59,526 bases of DNA from Helicobacter_J cappadocius (GTDB lineage Bacteria; Campylobacterota; Campylobacteria; Campylobacterales; Helicobacteraceae). A program made the translations under genes and the position numbers. Of this stretch, positions 43,383 to 53,431 are shown one piece after another; the first letter of the stretch is position 1; every line of letters starts with the position of its first letter. The stretch covers positions 1 to 59,526 of the forward strand of contig NZ_JAUPEV010000011.1 of assembly GCF_030686155.1 (NCBI RefSeq), given 5' to 3'. The notes under the pieces are model-generated. The model was given only the letters and a program-made list of their open reading frames with translations, was not told the DNA's origin and searched no databases.

Positions 43383-43604
43383 ATGTCTGATAATAAAGAA
43401 TATGATTTTTGCTTGAAGATGTCTCGTAGATCTGTGAAGATTGTTGTTATTGTGGGTATGTTTTCGGTGCTTTTGACATTAATATCCTTGTCGGTTTTGG
43501 TTACAGAAGCCAGTGCGATGGCAGGTATGAGCAAACAAATCAAGACTCTTGAGCACAAACTAAAGGATTTGGAAGAAAATCAGAGAGTTGCAAATAAAAA
43601 ATGA
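43383..43604 (+). CDS. Small single-pass membrane protein with coiled coil
   Basis: 73 residues: a charged N-terminus (about 1-17), one helix (about 18-41), then a helix rich in Lys, Glu and Leu (KQIKTLEHKLKDLEENQR). AAAGGA precedes the ATG. It overlaps the outer-membrane protein gene by 4 bases and may act with it or simply share the transcript. No family recognised. Confidence 0.65.
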   Translation: MSDNKEYDFCLKMSRRSVKIVVIVGMFSVLLTLISLSVLVTEASAMAGMSKQIKTLEHKLKDLEENQRVANKK

Positions 43605-44458
43605 AAACTTATCTAAAAACATTGTTTTTTTGTTTTTTTCCTTTTGGTGTTTATGCACTCGAAACATATCCCGCTACTCCAAATTTAGCCTTTGGATTTC
43701 ATCCTTATGGAAGTGCAAAATTTGGTATGCAGTATTATGAATATACTGAACCAAAATTGATGTCCATCTCTGGACCTATGTATAATATCAGTGGATTGTT
43801 TGGTGTAAAATTAAATCCTTTATTGAAGATGGATGTTCAGATTTATTATTCTCAGGATATTGGTCAAAATATTTATAATGGAAGCACCCAAGATTTTAGC
43901 ACAAAGGAAGTTGTCCCCTTAAGCTTGAAATCGGCTGATTATTATTTGGGTGGTGTTGGGAAAGTAGCTTTTATTCTTGGAGATGGAATAGAGGAAGAGT
44001 GGGTCAGTTTTTATACAGGATTGGGGTATCGGTATTTAAATAATAATATTCAAAATCCTCCTAATCAGATTGTAACTTATAGACGAGAGCAGACTTATTG
44101 GTATATGCCATTTGGGGTAGATGCTAGTATGTGGCTAAATAAAAATATCAAAATCAAAATAAATGCTGAACTTCGAGCACTCCTTGTGGGTAAAAATATC
44201 ACACATTTTACGGATTTAGGTTGGGATAATGATGCACATTTTACTCAAAAAAATGGTAGTGGTTCAAGACTTTCGTTAGGAGCGGAATTTTTTATTACAA
44301 AAAAACAAGCTATTACTCTGGAGGCTTTTTTTGATTACTGGGGTATAAAAAAATCAAATATCAAAAACATAACAAATCAGGGTAAATCTGTAGGTTCTTT
44401 TATTGAGCCTGAAAATAATACGAAGGTATTCGGAGTGCAGATAGGTTATTTTTTCTAG
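43601..44458 (+). CDS. Outer-membrane beta-barrel protein
   Basis: The 285-residue protein has a signal peptide (about 1-19, cleavage near VYALE) and alternating amphipathic strands rich in Tyr, Gly and Phe. It ends in a strand VFGVQIGYFF with the terminal Phe recognised by the BAM complex. The length suggests an 8-12-strand barrel. It is not one of the Hop/Hor families that I recognise. Encoded at the end of the zinc operon, so a link to metal supply is possible but unproven. Confidence 0.75.
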   Translation: MKTYLKTLFFCFFPFGVYALETYPATPNLAFGFHPYGSAKFGMQYYEYTEPKLMSISGPMYNISGLFGVKLNPLLKMDVQIYYSQDIGQNIYNGSTQDFSTKEVVPLSLKSADYYLGGVGKVAFILGDGIEEEWVSFYTGLGYRYLNNNIQNPPNQIVTYRREQTYWYMPFGVDASMWLNKNIKIKINAELRALLVGKNITHFTDLGWDNDAHFTQKNGSGSRLSLGAEFFITKKQAITLEAFFDYWGIKKSNIKNITNQGKSVGSFIEPENNTKVFGVQIGYFF

Positions 44459-45069
44459 CTTTTAGCATCACACAAGACAATAGCAAATAACACATTTGAA
44501 CCATTTTTTTCTACGGTTTTTTTTGCTTCCTTGATAGTTGTTCCTGTGGTGATAATATCATCGACTATGAATACATTATCGAATTTTTTTGTATAGATAA
44601 AATTTCGTGGATTGCTTTGTCTGTATAGCAGAGATTTTCCTGCATAATGTACCATGTTTTTAGCTTTCAATGCTCCATATGAAGGTCTAAAGCTGTGTTT
44701 GCAAAATTCTCTTAAAATTACAGCTGTATGCGAATAATGACTTCTCACACAATCATCGATAGCTATTCCATAGATTTTTGCTTGTTCCCATAATGAAATA
44801 TTATGAGAATTAAAAAAATATTCACTTGCTTTTTTTGATAGTATTTTTAACACTCTGCTACCAAAAATGCTATATTTGCTTCCTATTAGCATGGAAATAT
44901 CTTCATAGCGATAGAAACTATATATGCTAATGCCATCAATCACACGCACTCTTGGTGTAATTTTTATGTTTCTAAAACATTTTTGACACACTGGCTCAAA
45001 GAAAAGGAGAGGTTTTTTTAGATTTTCTAAGTCTATAAATTTAAAACGACTGCAGAGGATACACTTCAT
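44455..45069 (-). CDS. comF: ComF-family phosphoribosyltransferase-like protein
   Basis: The 204-residue protein has a zinc-finger-like N-terminus (CILC and CQKC pairs) and the PRPP-binding motif NVFIVDDIITTGTTIKEA near the C-terminus. ComF relatives are needed for natural transformation in several bacteria, including H. pylori, probably acting on incoming single-stranded DNA. Last gene of the serS-to-comF operon; overlaps tmk by 4 bases. Confidence 0.88.
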   Translation of the reverse strand: MKCILCSRFKFIDLENLKKPLLFFEPVCQKCFRNIKITPRVRVIDGISIYSFYRYEDISMLIGSKYSIFGSRVLKILSKKASEYFFNSHNISLWEQAKIYGIAIDDCVRSHYSHTAVILREFCKHSFRPSYGALKAKNMVHYAGKSLLYRQSNPRNFIYTKKFDNVFIVDDIITTGTTIKEAKKTVEKNGSNVLFAIVLCDAKS

Positions 45070-45662
45070 ATTTTTTGCATAATAAGCTCTTTGATTTGAT
45101 CTTCAATAGTTTCTTTAGGTTTTGAAGCATCAATAACTTCTACTTTACATTTGAAATCTTTTTGCAATCTCTCTGCGATCGATTTTATATTTTTTTGGAT
45201 ATCTAATAGGTATTGGATACCTCTTTGCTCAATAGCATCGTTTGATTTTTTTCCCAATCTATCTTGAAGTGTTTTTTTATCAAGTTCTAAAATAATAACC
45301 AAATCAGGAATAATATTATCTGTAGCAAACAAGTTAAGTTCTTTTGCTCCTTGAATATTTCTAGCATAGGCAATTCCAGAGATAAGACTTCTATCTGATA
45401 TGATCAGTTTATCTTGATTGGGCTTGATGATTTTTGCGATATGTTCAGCTCTATCAGCTAAAAAAAGAAGAAACTCTGTCTTAGCATCTATTTGATAGTT
45501 ATTGTTTGTGTTGTGTTCTTTTAAAATCATTTCTCGAATTTCTATGCCTAGCATACTTCCACCAGGTTCTTTTGTAAAGATAGCGTGTGGAAAGTCCTTT
45601 TTTAAAGATTCTATTTGCGTAGATTTACCAGAGGTATCAATGCCTTCTAGAGCAACATACAT
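45066..45662 (-). CDS. tmk: Thymidylate kinase
   Basis: The 198-residue protein starts MYVALEGIDTSGKSTQIE (P-loop with Asp-Thr instead of the more usual Gly). It has TKEPGG, the DR(S/Y) segment SDRSLISGIAYA and the LID region ending in RGIQYL. It phosphorylates dTMP to dTDP. Two bases follow coaD, and its stop overlaps comF. Confidence 0.95.
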   Translation of the reverse strand: MYVALEGIDTSGKSTQIESLKKDFPHAIFTKEPGGSMLGIEIREMILKEHNTNNNYQIDAKTEFLLFLADRAEHIAKIIKPNQDKLIISDRSLISGIAYARNIQGAKELNLFATDNIIPDLVIILELDKKTLQDRLGKKSNDAIEQRGIQYLLDIQKNIKSIAERLQKDFKCKVEVIDASKPKETIEDQIKELIMQKI

Positions 45663-45664
45663 AA

Positions 45665-46144
45665 TTATCCTTTTATCTTCTGTATATATTCATATACAAC
45701 TTCGGGTATAAGATGAGAGACCTTTCCATTGTGTTGTAAAATGCTTCGAATAATAGAAGAACTAATAAAAGCATTTTTGAGTGTGGGCATAAAGTAAATC
45801 GTATCTAACTCATCATTCAAAGAAGCATTTGCATATCCCATCTGCAACTCGTATTCAAAATCACTCACTACTCTAAGACCCCTAATAATGAGTTTAGCTT
45901 TATTTTCTTTTGCAAAATCAGCTAGGAGAGTATCAAAACATACACATTCTACTTTAGGAATATTGATTGTGGCTAACTCCATCATTTTTTTACGATCTTT
46001 TAGTTCAAACATAGGGGTTTTTGAGCTTGATTTTGCAATTGCGATGATGACTTTATCAAAGAGTTCAACGCTTCGCTTGATAATATCTAAATGTCCATTG
46101 GTGACTGGATCAAATGTACCTGGATAAATAGCTACTTTGTTCAT
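45665..46144 (-). CDS. coaD: Phosphopantetheine adenylyltransferase
   Basis: About 159 residues starting MNKVAIYPGTFDPVTNGHLD (the nucleotidyltransferase TxxH-type motif), with LIIRGLRVVSDFEYELQM and FISSSIIRSIL. It makes dephospho-CoA in CoA synthesis. The start is set at ATG 46144, which shares one base with the ubiX stop (TAATG); a longer in-frame start would lie within ubiX. Confidence 0.95.
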   Translation of the reverse strand: MNKVAIYPGTFDPVTNGHLDIIKRSVELFDKVIIAIAKSSSKTPMFELKDRKKMMELATINIPKVECVCFDTLLADFAKENKAKLIIRGLRVVSDFEYELQMGYANASLNDELDTIYFMPTLKNAFISSSIIRSILQHNGKVSHLIPEVVYEYIQKIKG

Positions 46145-46713
46145 TAGCTCCCCCATCTACTATAGAGATTGTTGGGAATTTTTAGGCTATCTAACCATCT
46201 GCCTATTATAAAATTTTCCATAGAATTTAGATCAGATATTTTTGCGTAATATGCCATTACAGGAGGTGCGATAATCACACCTAATTTTGAAAGTTTGAGC
46301 ATATTTTCTAAGGGAATTGCTGAAAATGGGAGTTCTCGTGGAGTGAGCAAAAGTTTTTTACCTTCTTTTATCATTACACTTGCAGTCCTTGAAATAAGTT
46401 CATCTGCGATGCCAGATGAGATTTTTGCTAACATATCCATACTCGTTGGCACAACGGCCATCATATCGACATCAAAGCTTCCTGATGCTATATTTGCAGA
46501 GATTTCATTAGCATTAAAAATAGTTATTTTTCTGCCATTTTCTATGAGTTTGTCAAGTTTGGATTCTATTTTTTCCCCTGTCTCTTCTTTTGCAACGATC
46601 TTGCTACTTGCAGAAATAATTATAAAAAGTTCAATTTCTCTAGGAATTGCTGCAATAAATTTCATCGCAAGAGCAGTGCCACTAGCTCCACTGATGCCTA
46701 CGATCATTTTCAT
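46144..46713 (-). CDS. ubiX: Flavin prenyltransferase UbiX
   Basis: The 189-residue flavoprotein has GISGASGTALAMKFI (FMN loop), VVPTSMDMLAKISSGIADELISR and LTPRELPFS. It makes prenylated FMN, the cofactor of the UbiD decarboxylase used in quinone synthesis. It overlaps flgA by 4 bases. UbiD is not in the window. Confidence 0.92.
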   Translation of the reverse strand: MKMIVGISGASGTALAMKFIAAIPREIELFIIISASSKIVAKEETGEKIESKLDKLIENGRKITIFNANEISANIASGSFDVDMMAVVPTSMDMLAKISSGIADELISRTASVMIKEGKKLLLTPRELPFSAIPLENMLKLSKLGVIIAPPVMAYYAKISDLNSMENFIIGRWLDSLKIPNNLYSRWGS

Positions 46714-47381
46714 AATATTTCTCCTTTATCGGTGTCTATAACTTTGACTTTTATGATTTTTTTGGTTTCAGGATTGATGGCATTGATAATATCCCCAAGC
46801 GATCCATTTTCTTTGGCTATAAGAGTTGTTTGCAGAGTAATTTGTTTATCTTTTATAAATCCTACAAAACTATCATTTTTTCTTATAAGGATTTTGGATT
46901 GTATCTTATCAAATGTAATGATAGAATTCGCATTGATGTATGATTTTGCACTTGTATGGTTGATTTGAGATGAGTCAATAGGCATTTGCAATATCCTATC
47001 AAGTCCTATAATGTCTTTTTTCACATTTTTATCAGTAATATTTTCTGAAGTTTTGATAGCATCTATAGCACGATAAACATTGATAGTTGCTTGTAATTGA
47101 TATTGCAATGGAATCTTCAATAAAGAATTATTCAAATTTGCATCTAGCAATATGATACCTTCTTTTTTATTCAGATTTTTAGAATCTAAACTCATAGATT
47201 GGATTTTGTAGTTTTGTATAAGCATATTCGAAGGAATAGATATAGAAATACTGGAAATGTGTATTCCGTAAGTTTGATATTTTTTTTCATAGGTTTTTTG
47301 AATGTAGTTTTTGATTTGAGCAAGATTATCAACTGCCCAAAGATGAATTGCTAAAATAAATAAAAGAAAAATACTTTTCAT
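46710..47381 (-). CDS. flgA: Flagellar basal-body P-ring formation chaperone FlgA
   Basis: The 223-residue protein has a signal peptide (about 1-16) and a C-terminal SAF-like domain, with LIRKNDSFVGF, GSLGDIINAINPETKKI and KVKVIDTDKGEI. FlgA is a periplasmic chaperone for assembly of the FlgI P ring. It lies 2 bases after uvrD and overlaps ubiX. The N-terminal half is weakly conserved, so the identification rests on the C-terminal part and on the gene order. Confidence 0.85.
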   Translation of the reverse strand: MKSIFLLFILAIHLWAVDNLAQIKNYIQKTYEKKYQTYGIHISSISISIPSNMLIQNYKIQSMSLDSKNLNKKEGIILLDANLNNSLLKIPLQYQLQATINVYRAIDAIKTSENITDKNVKKDIIGLDRILQMPIDSSQINHTSAKSYINANSIITFDKIQSKILIRKNDSFVGFIKDKQITLQTTLIAKENGSLGDIINAINPETKKIIKVKVIDTDKGEIL

Positions 47382-47383
47382 TA

Positions 47384-49435
47384 TTATCCTTTCTGGACAA
47401 AAGAAGATAGAATATCACGCTCTAGTCCCCCAAAGCTGATTCTTAGTTTGGTATCAGAACCTATTTTTTGAACATCGATGATTCGTCCAGAGCCAAATAT
47501 CTTATGGAATATTATGTCGCCTTTTTTAAAATCCTCTTCTTTCTTGGAATGTGTATTTTGTTCTTCAAGTAGTCCTGCTTCTTTTAAAAATCTTGATTTT
47601 TCAAGCAAACTACGTTCTCCACGATAAAATCTTGAATCGACATAAGAAATATAAAGTTCATCTTTTGCTCTAGTGAAGGCTACATACCCCAATCTACGTT
47701 CTTCTTCTATATCGCTTTCATCGCGAACTAATGGAAAAAATCCCTCTTCAAATCCTGTTATAAAAACATATTCAAACTCCAGCCCCTTAGCAGAATGAAC
47801 ACTCATGCAAGAAATATAGCTTCCATCATCAGATGTATTATCACTTGATAAAGAAAGATCGTTAAGAAAATCTTCTAGCGAATTTTCAGGAGATTGGATG
47901 ATATAATCTTTGAACATCCCGTAAAACTCTTCAATATTATAGAGTCTATCAATTGAGTCGTTAGAATTTTCTGATTCATCTATAAGGTTGATACTAGAGG
48001 TAAATTCATCGATAAATCTCATAGGCGAAATACTCAAAAAATGCACAAAGTCATCAATCATAGAAAAGAATTCCTCTAAAGTTTTGTGATTTTTTGCTGA
48101 GATGATTGATTTCAATCTGCCTTCTTTGAGTGCTTGATAAACAGATATTTTATCATTTTGAATGGTTTGAAAGATTTTATCTTGAGTGGTTTTTCCTATA
48201 CCTCTTTTGGGTTTATTGATGATTCTAGAGAGCGAAAAATCATCATTTGGATTGATAATCAATCGTAGATAACTTAGAATATCCTTTATTTCAGATCGTT
48301 CATAAAAACGTATTGCTCCGATGATTTTGTAAGGAATTTCAGCTCTATTAAACCCTGCTTCAATACTCCTAGATAGGGCATTAACTCTGAACAAAACTGC
48401 AATTTTGCTAGGGTTGATACCTTCTTTGAGAAGTTGTTTGATTTTTGTAGAGATCAAGGTCGCCTCTTGTGTTTCGTTTTCAGAATGTAGAATCTGTATT
48501 GCTTTGCCATTTCCCTTAATGCTTTGGAGTTCTTTGCCCAAACGATTTTTATTATAGTTGATGAGCGAATTTGCACCCTTCAATATCTGGGTAGTGGATC
48601 GATAGTTTTCTTGAAGTTTGATAATTTTGACATTTTCAAAGTTGTCCTTAAAATTCAAAATATTTGTAATATCTGCTCCGCGCCACCCATAAATACTCTG
48701 ATCATCATCCCCAACAACGCAAAGATTTTGATGAGTGGAGCATAATTTCATTAGTAGTTTGTATTGCAAACGATTGGTATCTTGATATTCATCAACCATA
48801 ATATATTGGTATTGATTGCTTGTATTTTTGGCTAGTTCTGGGTTAGCATCTAGGATTTTATAGGTTAAGACCAATAAATCATCAAAATCTACCATATTTT
48901 TTTCATTCAAAAAATCTTCATAAAGCTTATAAAGTTTCGCAACCTCTTTTTGGTAGTCATTCTGTGCTGAACTTAATGCTTCAACAGGAGAGATTAGAAA
49001 ATTTTTCAAATTAGAAATATTAGATTCTATATAACCAATGGGCAAGTTAGGTTTGAAACCCTTAAGTATCTTTTTTTTGTCATCTCCATCAATAAGCACA
49101 AAATTACTTTTTCGGTTTAATAGGTGGATGTTGAATTTCAAAAATAAAAGTCCAAATTTATGAAATGTGCACAAAAGTGGAGGAGATTGATTGGAGATAT
49201 TTTCAATCAAATTAAGAGCCCTTGTACGCATTTCTATAGCAGCTTTGTTTGTAAAGGTCAGAGTGAGTGTTGAGGTAGCTGGAATTCCCACTTCATCTAT
49301 GAGATAAGCTAGGCGAGTGGTGAGTGTTTTTGTCTTTCCACTTCCTGCACCTGCTAATATAAGCATAGGCCCATCAATATGCTTAATAGCCTCTAATTGT
49401 GATGAGTTGAGATTTTTTAGAGTATCAGGAGTCAT
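47384..49435 (-). CDS. uvrD: UvrD/Rep-family superfamily 1 DNA helicase
   Basis: A 683-residue helicase with Q motif LNSSQLEAI, Walker A LAGAGSGKTKTL, motif II VDEYQDTN, motif III GDDDQSIYGWRGAD, motif V VHSAKGLEFEYVF and motif VI RLGYVAFTRAK. It unwinds DNA 3' to 5' in nucleotide-excision and mismatch-type repair or replication restart. It overlaps the TPR-protein gene by 4 bases. Confidence 0.95.
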   Translation of the reverse strand: MTPDTLKNLNSSQLEAIKHIDGPMLILAGAGSGKTKTLTTRLAYLIDEVGIPATSTLTLTFTNKAAIEMRTRALNLIENISNQSPPLLCTFHKFGLLFLKFNIHLLNRKSNFVLIDGDDKKKILKGFKPNLPIGYIESNISNLKNFLISPVEALSSAQNDYQKEVAKLYKLYEDFLNEKNMVDFDDLLVLTYKILDANPELAKNTSNQYQYIMVDEYQDTNRLQYKLLMKLCSTHQNLCVVGDDDQSIYGWRGADITNILNFKDNFENVKIIKLQENYRSTTQILKGANSLINYNKNRLGKELQSIKGNGKAIQILHSENETQEATLISTKIKQLLKEGINPSKIAVLFRVNALSRSIEAGFNRAEIPYKIIGAIRFYERSEIKDILSYLRLIINPNDDFSLSRIINKPKRGIGKTTQDKIFQTIQNDKISVYQALKEGRLKSIISAKNHKTLEEFFSMIDDFVHFLSISPMRFIDEFTSSINLIDESENSNDSIDRLYNIEEFYGMFKDYIIQSPENSLEDFLNDLSLSSDNTSDDGSYISCMSVHSAKGLEFEYVFITGFEEGFFPLVRDESDIEEERRLGYVAFTRAKDELYISYVDSRFYRGERSLLEKSRFLKEAGLLEEQNTHSKKEEDFKKGDIIFHKIFGSGRIIDVQKIGSDTKLRISFGGLERDILSSFVQKG

Positions 49436-51903
49436 TTTTGATGACTTTTTATTTTATTGGTATCAATAGTAAAATCAAAGAATTCTGATTTGAAATTTGC
49501 AACAGAAATGTAGTTAAAATAACTAGAAGCCGCTTTGAAATTCCCTGTTTCTTGATATAGAAGTGCTAGTGCATAGCGAGTTTCAAAATCGGTTGGAGCA
49601 TCCATTTTTGATAATTGCAAAAGCAGTACTGCATTTTCTGGATGGTTTGCTCCGATGGCTGCAACAGCTCCAAGAAATTTTGTTTTAGCATCATCTTCTT
49701 TAAAATCTTCGATGAGTGCATTATAGAGTGCGTAAGCTTTTTCGAATTTGTGTTGGTAGATATTAATAAGTGCCATTGTTTGCATGATGCCATTAGGAGT
49801 GTCTGTTTGCGAAATCAGTTTTTGTTCTAATATTCTTTCTTGCTTTTCTAGCGATCCTGTGATAAAGCCTATATACACATAGAGTTCTCTTGTAAAGGCT
49901 GGACCATAATACACGCTACTTAAATCAAGATTTTCAGACAAAAACAAATTATGTAATCTAAGTGCAACTTGCTTGAGATTGGTATCATAATTATGTGCAA
50001 GTTCATATAAAATATTTGAAACAATATCTTTAGGATATATTTTTTTGAGATTTGAAAAGGCCGATATAATGGTATTTTTATCTTTGTTTCGAATACCGTA
50101 AGCTGCTTCTAGTGCATAATAAATTGGAAGTTTTTCTTTAGCTTGTTTTATCCATCCCATCCCATCGTTGATATTTTTTGTAAAATAACCAATAAATGAG
50201 GTTAGAAACTCTTTTTCTTCTTTGGAGCTAAAGGGAACATTTTCAAAATCTTGGGCTATCTGATGAGATATTCTGCTAGTGTCTTGGTAGATAAATGTTC
50301 CTGCCATTATGGCAAATAAACCAGAGGTAATATCATAACTATTGAGATGATAAGCTCTCAAAAAATGAATATAGGCTTTTTGAAAATCTCCCATTTGTGC
50401 GTATATAAGCCCTATATCATAGTGCAACACAGCGTGGTTAGGATTAGATTTTGCTGAAATTTGCAAATATTTTAAAGCGTCTCGAATGTTATTTTTATTC
50501 AGTTCTATTAGAGCTTTAGTAATATTTTTATTAATATTAGAGATCGTATCACCTTTTATGAGAGTATTTTTTGCTTCTTGGATGCTTTTTGTATCAGAAA
50601 ATACCCCTCCTTCGCGTATCATTTTGATCGCTTCTTCTAAATTAAAAACCCGAAAAGGAGCATAATAAAAAAGAATTTTATAAGGTATTTTTTCTTCAAT
50701 TTCAAAGCTTCTATTCCAAAATTCCTCTTGAGCCAACCCTACATCAAAAAGCGATCGATTTAAGATAACCTTAATAGGATAAGTATCCATTGCCTTTTTA
50801 ATGAGATCTTGATCTTTTATAGAGTCTAGTGCAGAAGCAGCAAGTGAAAAATTTCCAATTTTCAAATCAATCATTTCTAATGCCAAAATCGAACCAATAT
50901 CTTTTGGGTTTGCATTCAGGTATCTATATAAATAATTTTTTGCTTTTGCGTATTCTCCGATACGTGCATATAAAAGCCCTAAGCTTTTATAATCCTTTGG
51001 TTTTGCAACCTCTTTTAAATGAATAACCGCATTATAATCATCATTAAACAGCAAAAATATTTTTGCCAACAAGCGATTGTTCTGATCATTGTAATTTTCT
51101 GAATTTGGATTTAAAAGCGGAGATAAGCTCTCAAAATAGTATCCATTATAATAGTCCATAAGGGCATATAGATAAGAATAAAATGGCTTGTGCGAAGAAT
51201 CACCTAGATGAGAACTTGCCAACTTCATATAATGAGCATACAAATCAGGACGTTTTAGATAGTATGATCCAACCATAGCATCTAATGCACTGATACTGAC
51301 ATTTTCTCCACTAGCAATTGCATTATCAAAGGAGTTGATAGCACCAGGGTAGTCTTTTTCTCTGAGTTTGATAACGCCTAGATTATGTGAAGCAATAGCT
51401 TGTGAAAAGTTTGCGACATTATTGAAAATATTCAATGCTTCAATTTTGTCCCCACCATTATAAAGCATATTAGCTTTTTTGATAAGGTTATCTAGGCTTT
51501 TGTTATTTATTTCAGATATTTTAGAATCTAGCTTGGGGATAGGAGGCAGAGTAATCTCCACAGGTTTTGGAGGGGGTGTTTGTATAGGGGTTTCTTCTGT
51601 TTGATTTTCATCAGAGTTTTTGCTCAAAAGAATTACAGATATAACAACAATCAAAAATAAAACTCCAATCGTGGCAATGAGAGAAAAAAATATTTTTTTG
51701 TTGCGTTTAATTTCTTTGTATTTTTTTACCAATACCTGTATTAGACTCTTGCCATCAAAGCCTTTGATTTTGAAGACTTTTGAAAGTTTTGAAAAATTTG
51801 CTCGTAAGATATTTCTTTTTATTTCTTTTGGCTTAGCATTTGAAGCATCATCGCCTATTGAATTTACTTGAGTAGCAATATCGGGATTTTTTTCTTTTGC
51901 CAT
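49432..51903 (-). CDS. Large membrane-anchored TPR-repeat protein (HP1479 type)
   Basis: The 823-residue protein has a basic cytoplasmic N-terminus (about 1-72), one membrane helix (about 73-95) and a Pro-rich linker (ETPIQTPPPKP). A long periplasmic region with many TPR-type helical pairs follows, e.g. ALNIFNNVANFSQAIASHNL, HNLGVIKLREKDYPGAINSF and VLHYDIGLIYAQMGDFQKAY. Probably a scaffold for protein complexes in the periplasm. Conserved position between uvrD and serS; function unknown. Confidence 0.8.
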   Translation of the reverse strand: MAKEKNPDIATQVNSIGDDASNAKPKEIKRNILRANFSKLSKVFKIKGFDGKSLIQVLVKKYKEIKRNKKIFFSLIATIGVLFLIVVISVILLSKNSDENQTEETPIQTPPPKPVEITLPPIPKLDSKISEINNKSLDNLIKKANMLYNGGDKIEALNIFNNVANFSQAIASHNLGVIKLREKDYPGAINSFDNAIASGENVSISALDAMVGSYYLKRPDLYAHYMKLASSHLGDSSHKPFYSYLYALMDYYNGYYFESLSPLLNPNSENYNDQNNRLLAKIFLLFNDDYNAVIHLKEVAKPKDYKSLGLLYARIGEYAKAKNYLYRYLNANPKDIGSILALEMIDLKIGNFSLAASALDSIKDQDLIKKAMDTYPIKVILNRSLFDVGLAQEEFWNRSFEIEEKIPYKILFYYAPFRVFNLEEAIKMIREGGVFSDTKSIQEAKNTLIKGDTISNINKNITKALIELNKNNIRDALKYLQISAKSNPNHAVLHYDIGLIYAQMGDFQKAYIHFLRAYHLNSYDITSGLFAIMAGTFIYQDTSRISHQIAQDFENVPFSSKEEKEFLTSFIGYFTKNINDGMGWIKQAKEKLPIYYALEAAYGIRNKDKNTIISAFSNLKKIYPKDIVSNILYELAHNYDTNLKQVALRLHNLFLSENLDLSSVYYGPAFTRELYVYIGFITGSLEKQERILEQKLISQTDTPNGIMQTMALINIYQHKFEKAYALYNALIEDFKEDDAKTKFLGAVAAIGANHPENAVLLLQLSKMDAPTDFETRYALALLYQETGNFKAASSYFNYISVANFKSEFFDFTIDTNKIKSHQK

Positions 51904-51916
51904 AGGGTTTTAGCTC

Positions 51917-53206
51917 TTAGAGATATTTTTTCAATACTTGTGGAATTTCTATATCTCCATCTTTGGTTTGATAATTTTCCATTATAGCCACTAGAGTTCT
52001 ACCCACTGCCAAAGAAGAACCATTTAGAGTATGGACTAAAGAGTTCTTACTTTCGTCTTTGAAGCGAATTTTTGCCCTTCGAGCTTGGAAATCTTGAGTA
52101 TTAGAAACAGAGCTTATTTCTCGATAACAGTTTTGACCTGGAAGCCAAACTTCTATATCGATGGTGTTTCCTGCACTAAAACCCAAATCCCCACTACAAA
52201 GTTGCATATAACGATGAGGCAATTCAAGCTCACACAACAAATCACTGGCTGTTTTTAGCATCTTGAGTTGCATGTCTTGGCTATCTTTAGGGTGGGTTAT
52301 AGCGACTAATTCGACTTTATCAAACTGATGTTGACGTATTATTCCTCGTGTGTCTCTTCCTGCACTCCCTGCTTCTTTTCGAAAACAAGGCGTCTGTGCT
52401 GTCATCATAATAGGTAAATCTTCAGCAGGAATAATAGTATCATTATACAGATTGGTTAGAGTGATTTCTGATGTAGAGATAAGATACAGATCATGTCCTT
52501 TTGGTTTTTCACCTAATGGGGTGTTGATTTCTTCTAAATCTCCGCTGACCTTAAACATATCATCTTCAAATTTAGGTAATTGCCCTGTCCCAAAAAGCAT
52601 ATTTTTATTTACAATCACTGGCGTAACAACCATCTCAAACCCTGCTTTTTGATTGTGATCGAGCATAAAATTTATCAAAGCTCTATTTAGTCTAGCTCCC
52701 ATACCTCTAAGCACTGAAAATCTACTTTTTGCCAATTTTACCCCTGCTTCAAAGTCAATCCAATGATTTTTTTGTGCAAGTTCCCAATGTTCTTTTGGAG
52801 TAAAGTCAAAAGTTTTTGGAGAAAGGATTCTTTTGATTTCTATATTGTCAGCTTCATCTTTTCCAATAGGTGTTTTTTCATCAGGCAGATTAGGAATACC
52901 AAAGAGAATATTCTGAAGATTTTTTTCTAGGGTTGTAACTTCATCATTTAAGAGATTTATTTTTTGCTTGTTTAGCTCAAGTTCATTTTTGAGTTCGCTA
53001 ATATCTTTGCCTTCTTTTTTATATTCTCCAAAAAGCTTAGAAGTCTTGTTTTGATGAGATTGTAAGGTTTCAAGTTCTTGTTTATTCTTTTTGTAAGTAT
53101 GGGCAGTATCTTTTAGGTTTTGGAGTGTTTGGACATCTACTTTTTTTGTTTCTAATTTTTTGCTTACTGATTCAAAATCATTTAGTAGAAGTTTTATATC
53201 TATCAT
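51917..53206 (-). CDS. serS: Seryl-tRNA synthetase
   Basis: The 429-residue class II synthetase has the long N-terminal coiled-coil arm (about 25-105) that recognises the tRNA-Ser variable arm. Motif 2 includes PCFRKEAGSAGRDTRGIIRQH, and motif 3 includes LNGSSLAVGRTLVAIMEN. It charges tRNA-Ser, one of which is encoded at 57002-57089. First gene of the minus-strand operon that runs to comF. Confidence 0.96.
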   Translation of the reverse strand: MIDIKLLLNDFESVSKKLETKKVDVQTLQNLKDTAHTYKKNKQELETLQSHQNKTSKLFGEYKKEGKDISELKNELELNKQKINLLNDEVTTLEKNLQNILFGIPNLPDEKTPIGKDEADNIEIKRILSPKTFDFTPKEHWELAQKNHWIDFEAGVKLAKSRFSVLRGMGARLNRALINFMLDHNQKAGFEMVVTPVIVNKNMLFGTGQLPKFEDDMFKVSGDLEEINTPLGEKPKGHDLYLISTSEITLTNLYNDTIIPAEDLPIMMTAQTPCFRKEAGSAGRDTRGIIRQHQFDKVELVAITHPKDSQDMQLKMLKTASDLLCELELPHRYMQLCSGDLGFSAGNTIDIEVWLPGQNCYREISSVSNTQDFQARRAKIRFKDESKNSLVHTLNGSSLAVGRTLVAIMENYQTKDGDIEIPQVLKKYL

Positions 53207-53378
53207 TAATTTGCCCTTATTTTTTCAGAACTGACGATAGGATTTTATCGAAAATTCAGAAGTATTTACAAGTATTTGATTTTAAACATATATAAGCATT
53301 TTTTATTCCTATATGTGTTTTATTCTCTAACTAGAGCCAACTTGAGCTATTTGAAGTGAAGCTTTAGATTTTTTGTTG

Positions 53379-53384
53379 TACAAT
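53379..53384 (+). promoter_or_regulatory. -10 box (TACAAT) for the tatB operon
   Basis: TACAAT 47 bases upstream of the tatB ATG, after a T-rich stretch. The 225-base serS-tatB interval contains no ORF of its own. Confidence 0.5.
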
Positions 53385-53431
53385 AGGAGAAATTGACTTA
53401 CAAAAAAACAGGGTATTGGAAGGCTCTAAAT

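Noticed and set aside
53235..53250. CGATA/TATCG inverted repeat upstream of serS as a T-box or regulatory hairpin
   Set aside because: Only 5-bp arms, no T-box sequence, and T boxes are not expected in this group.
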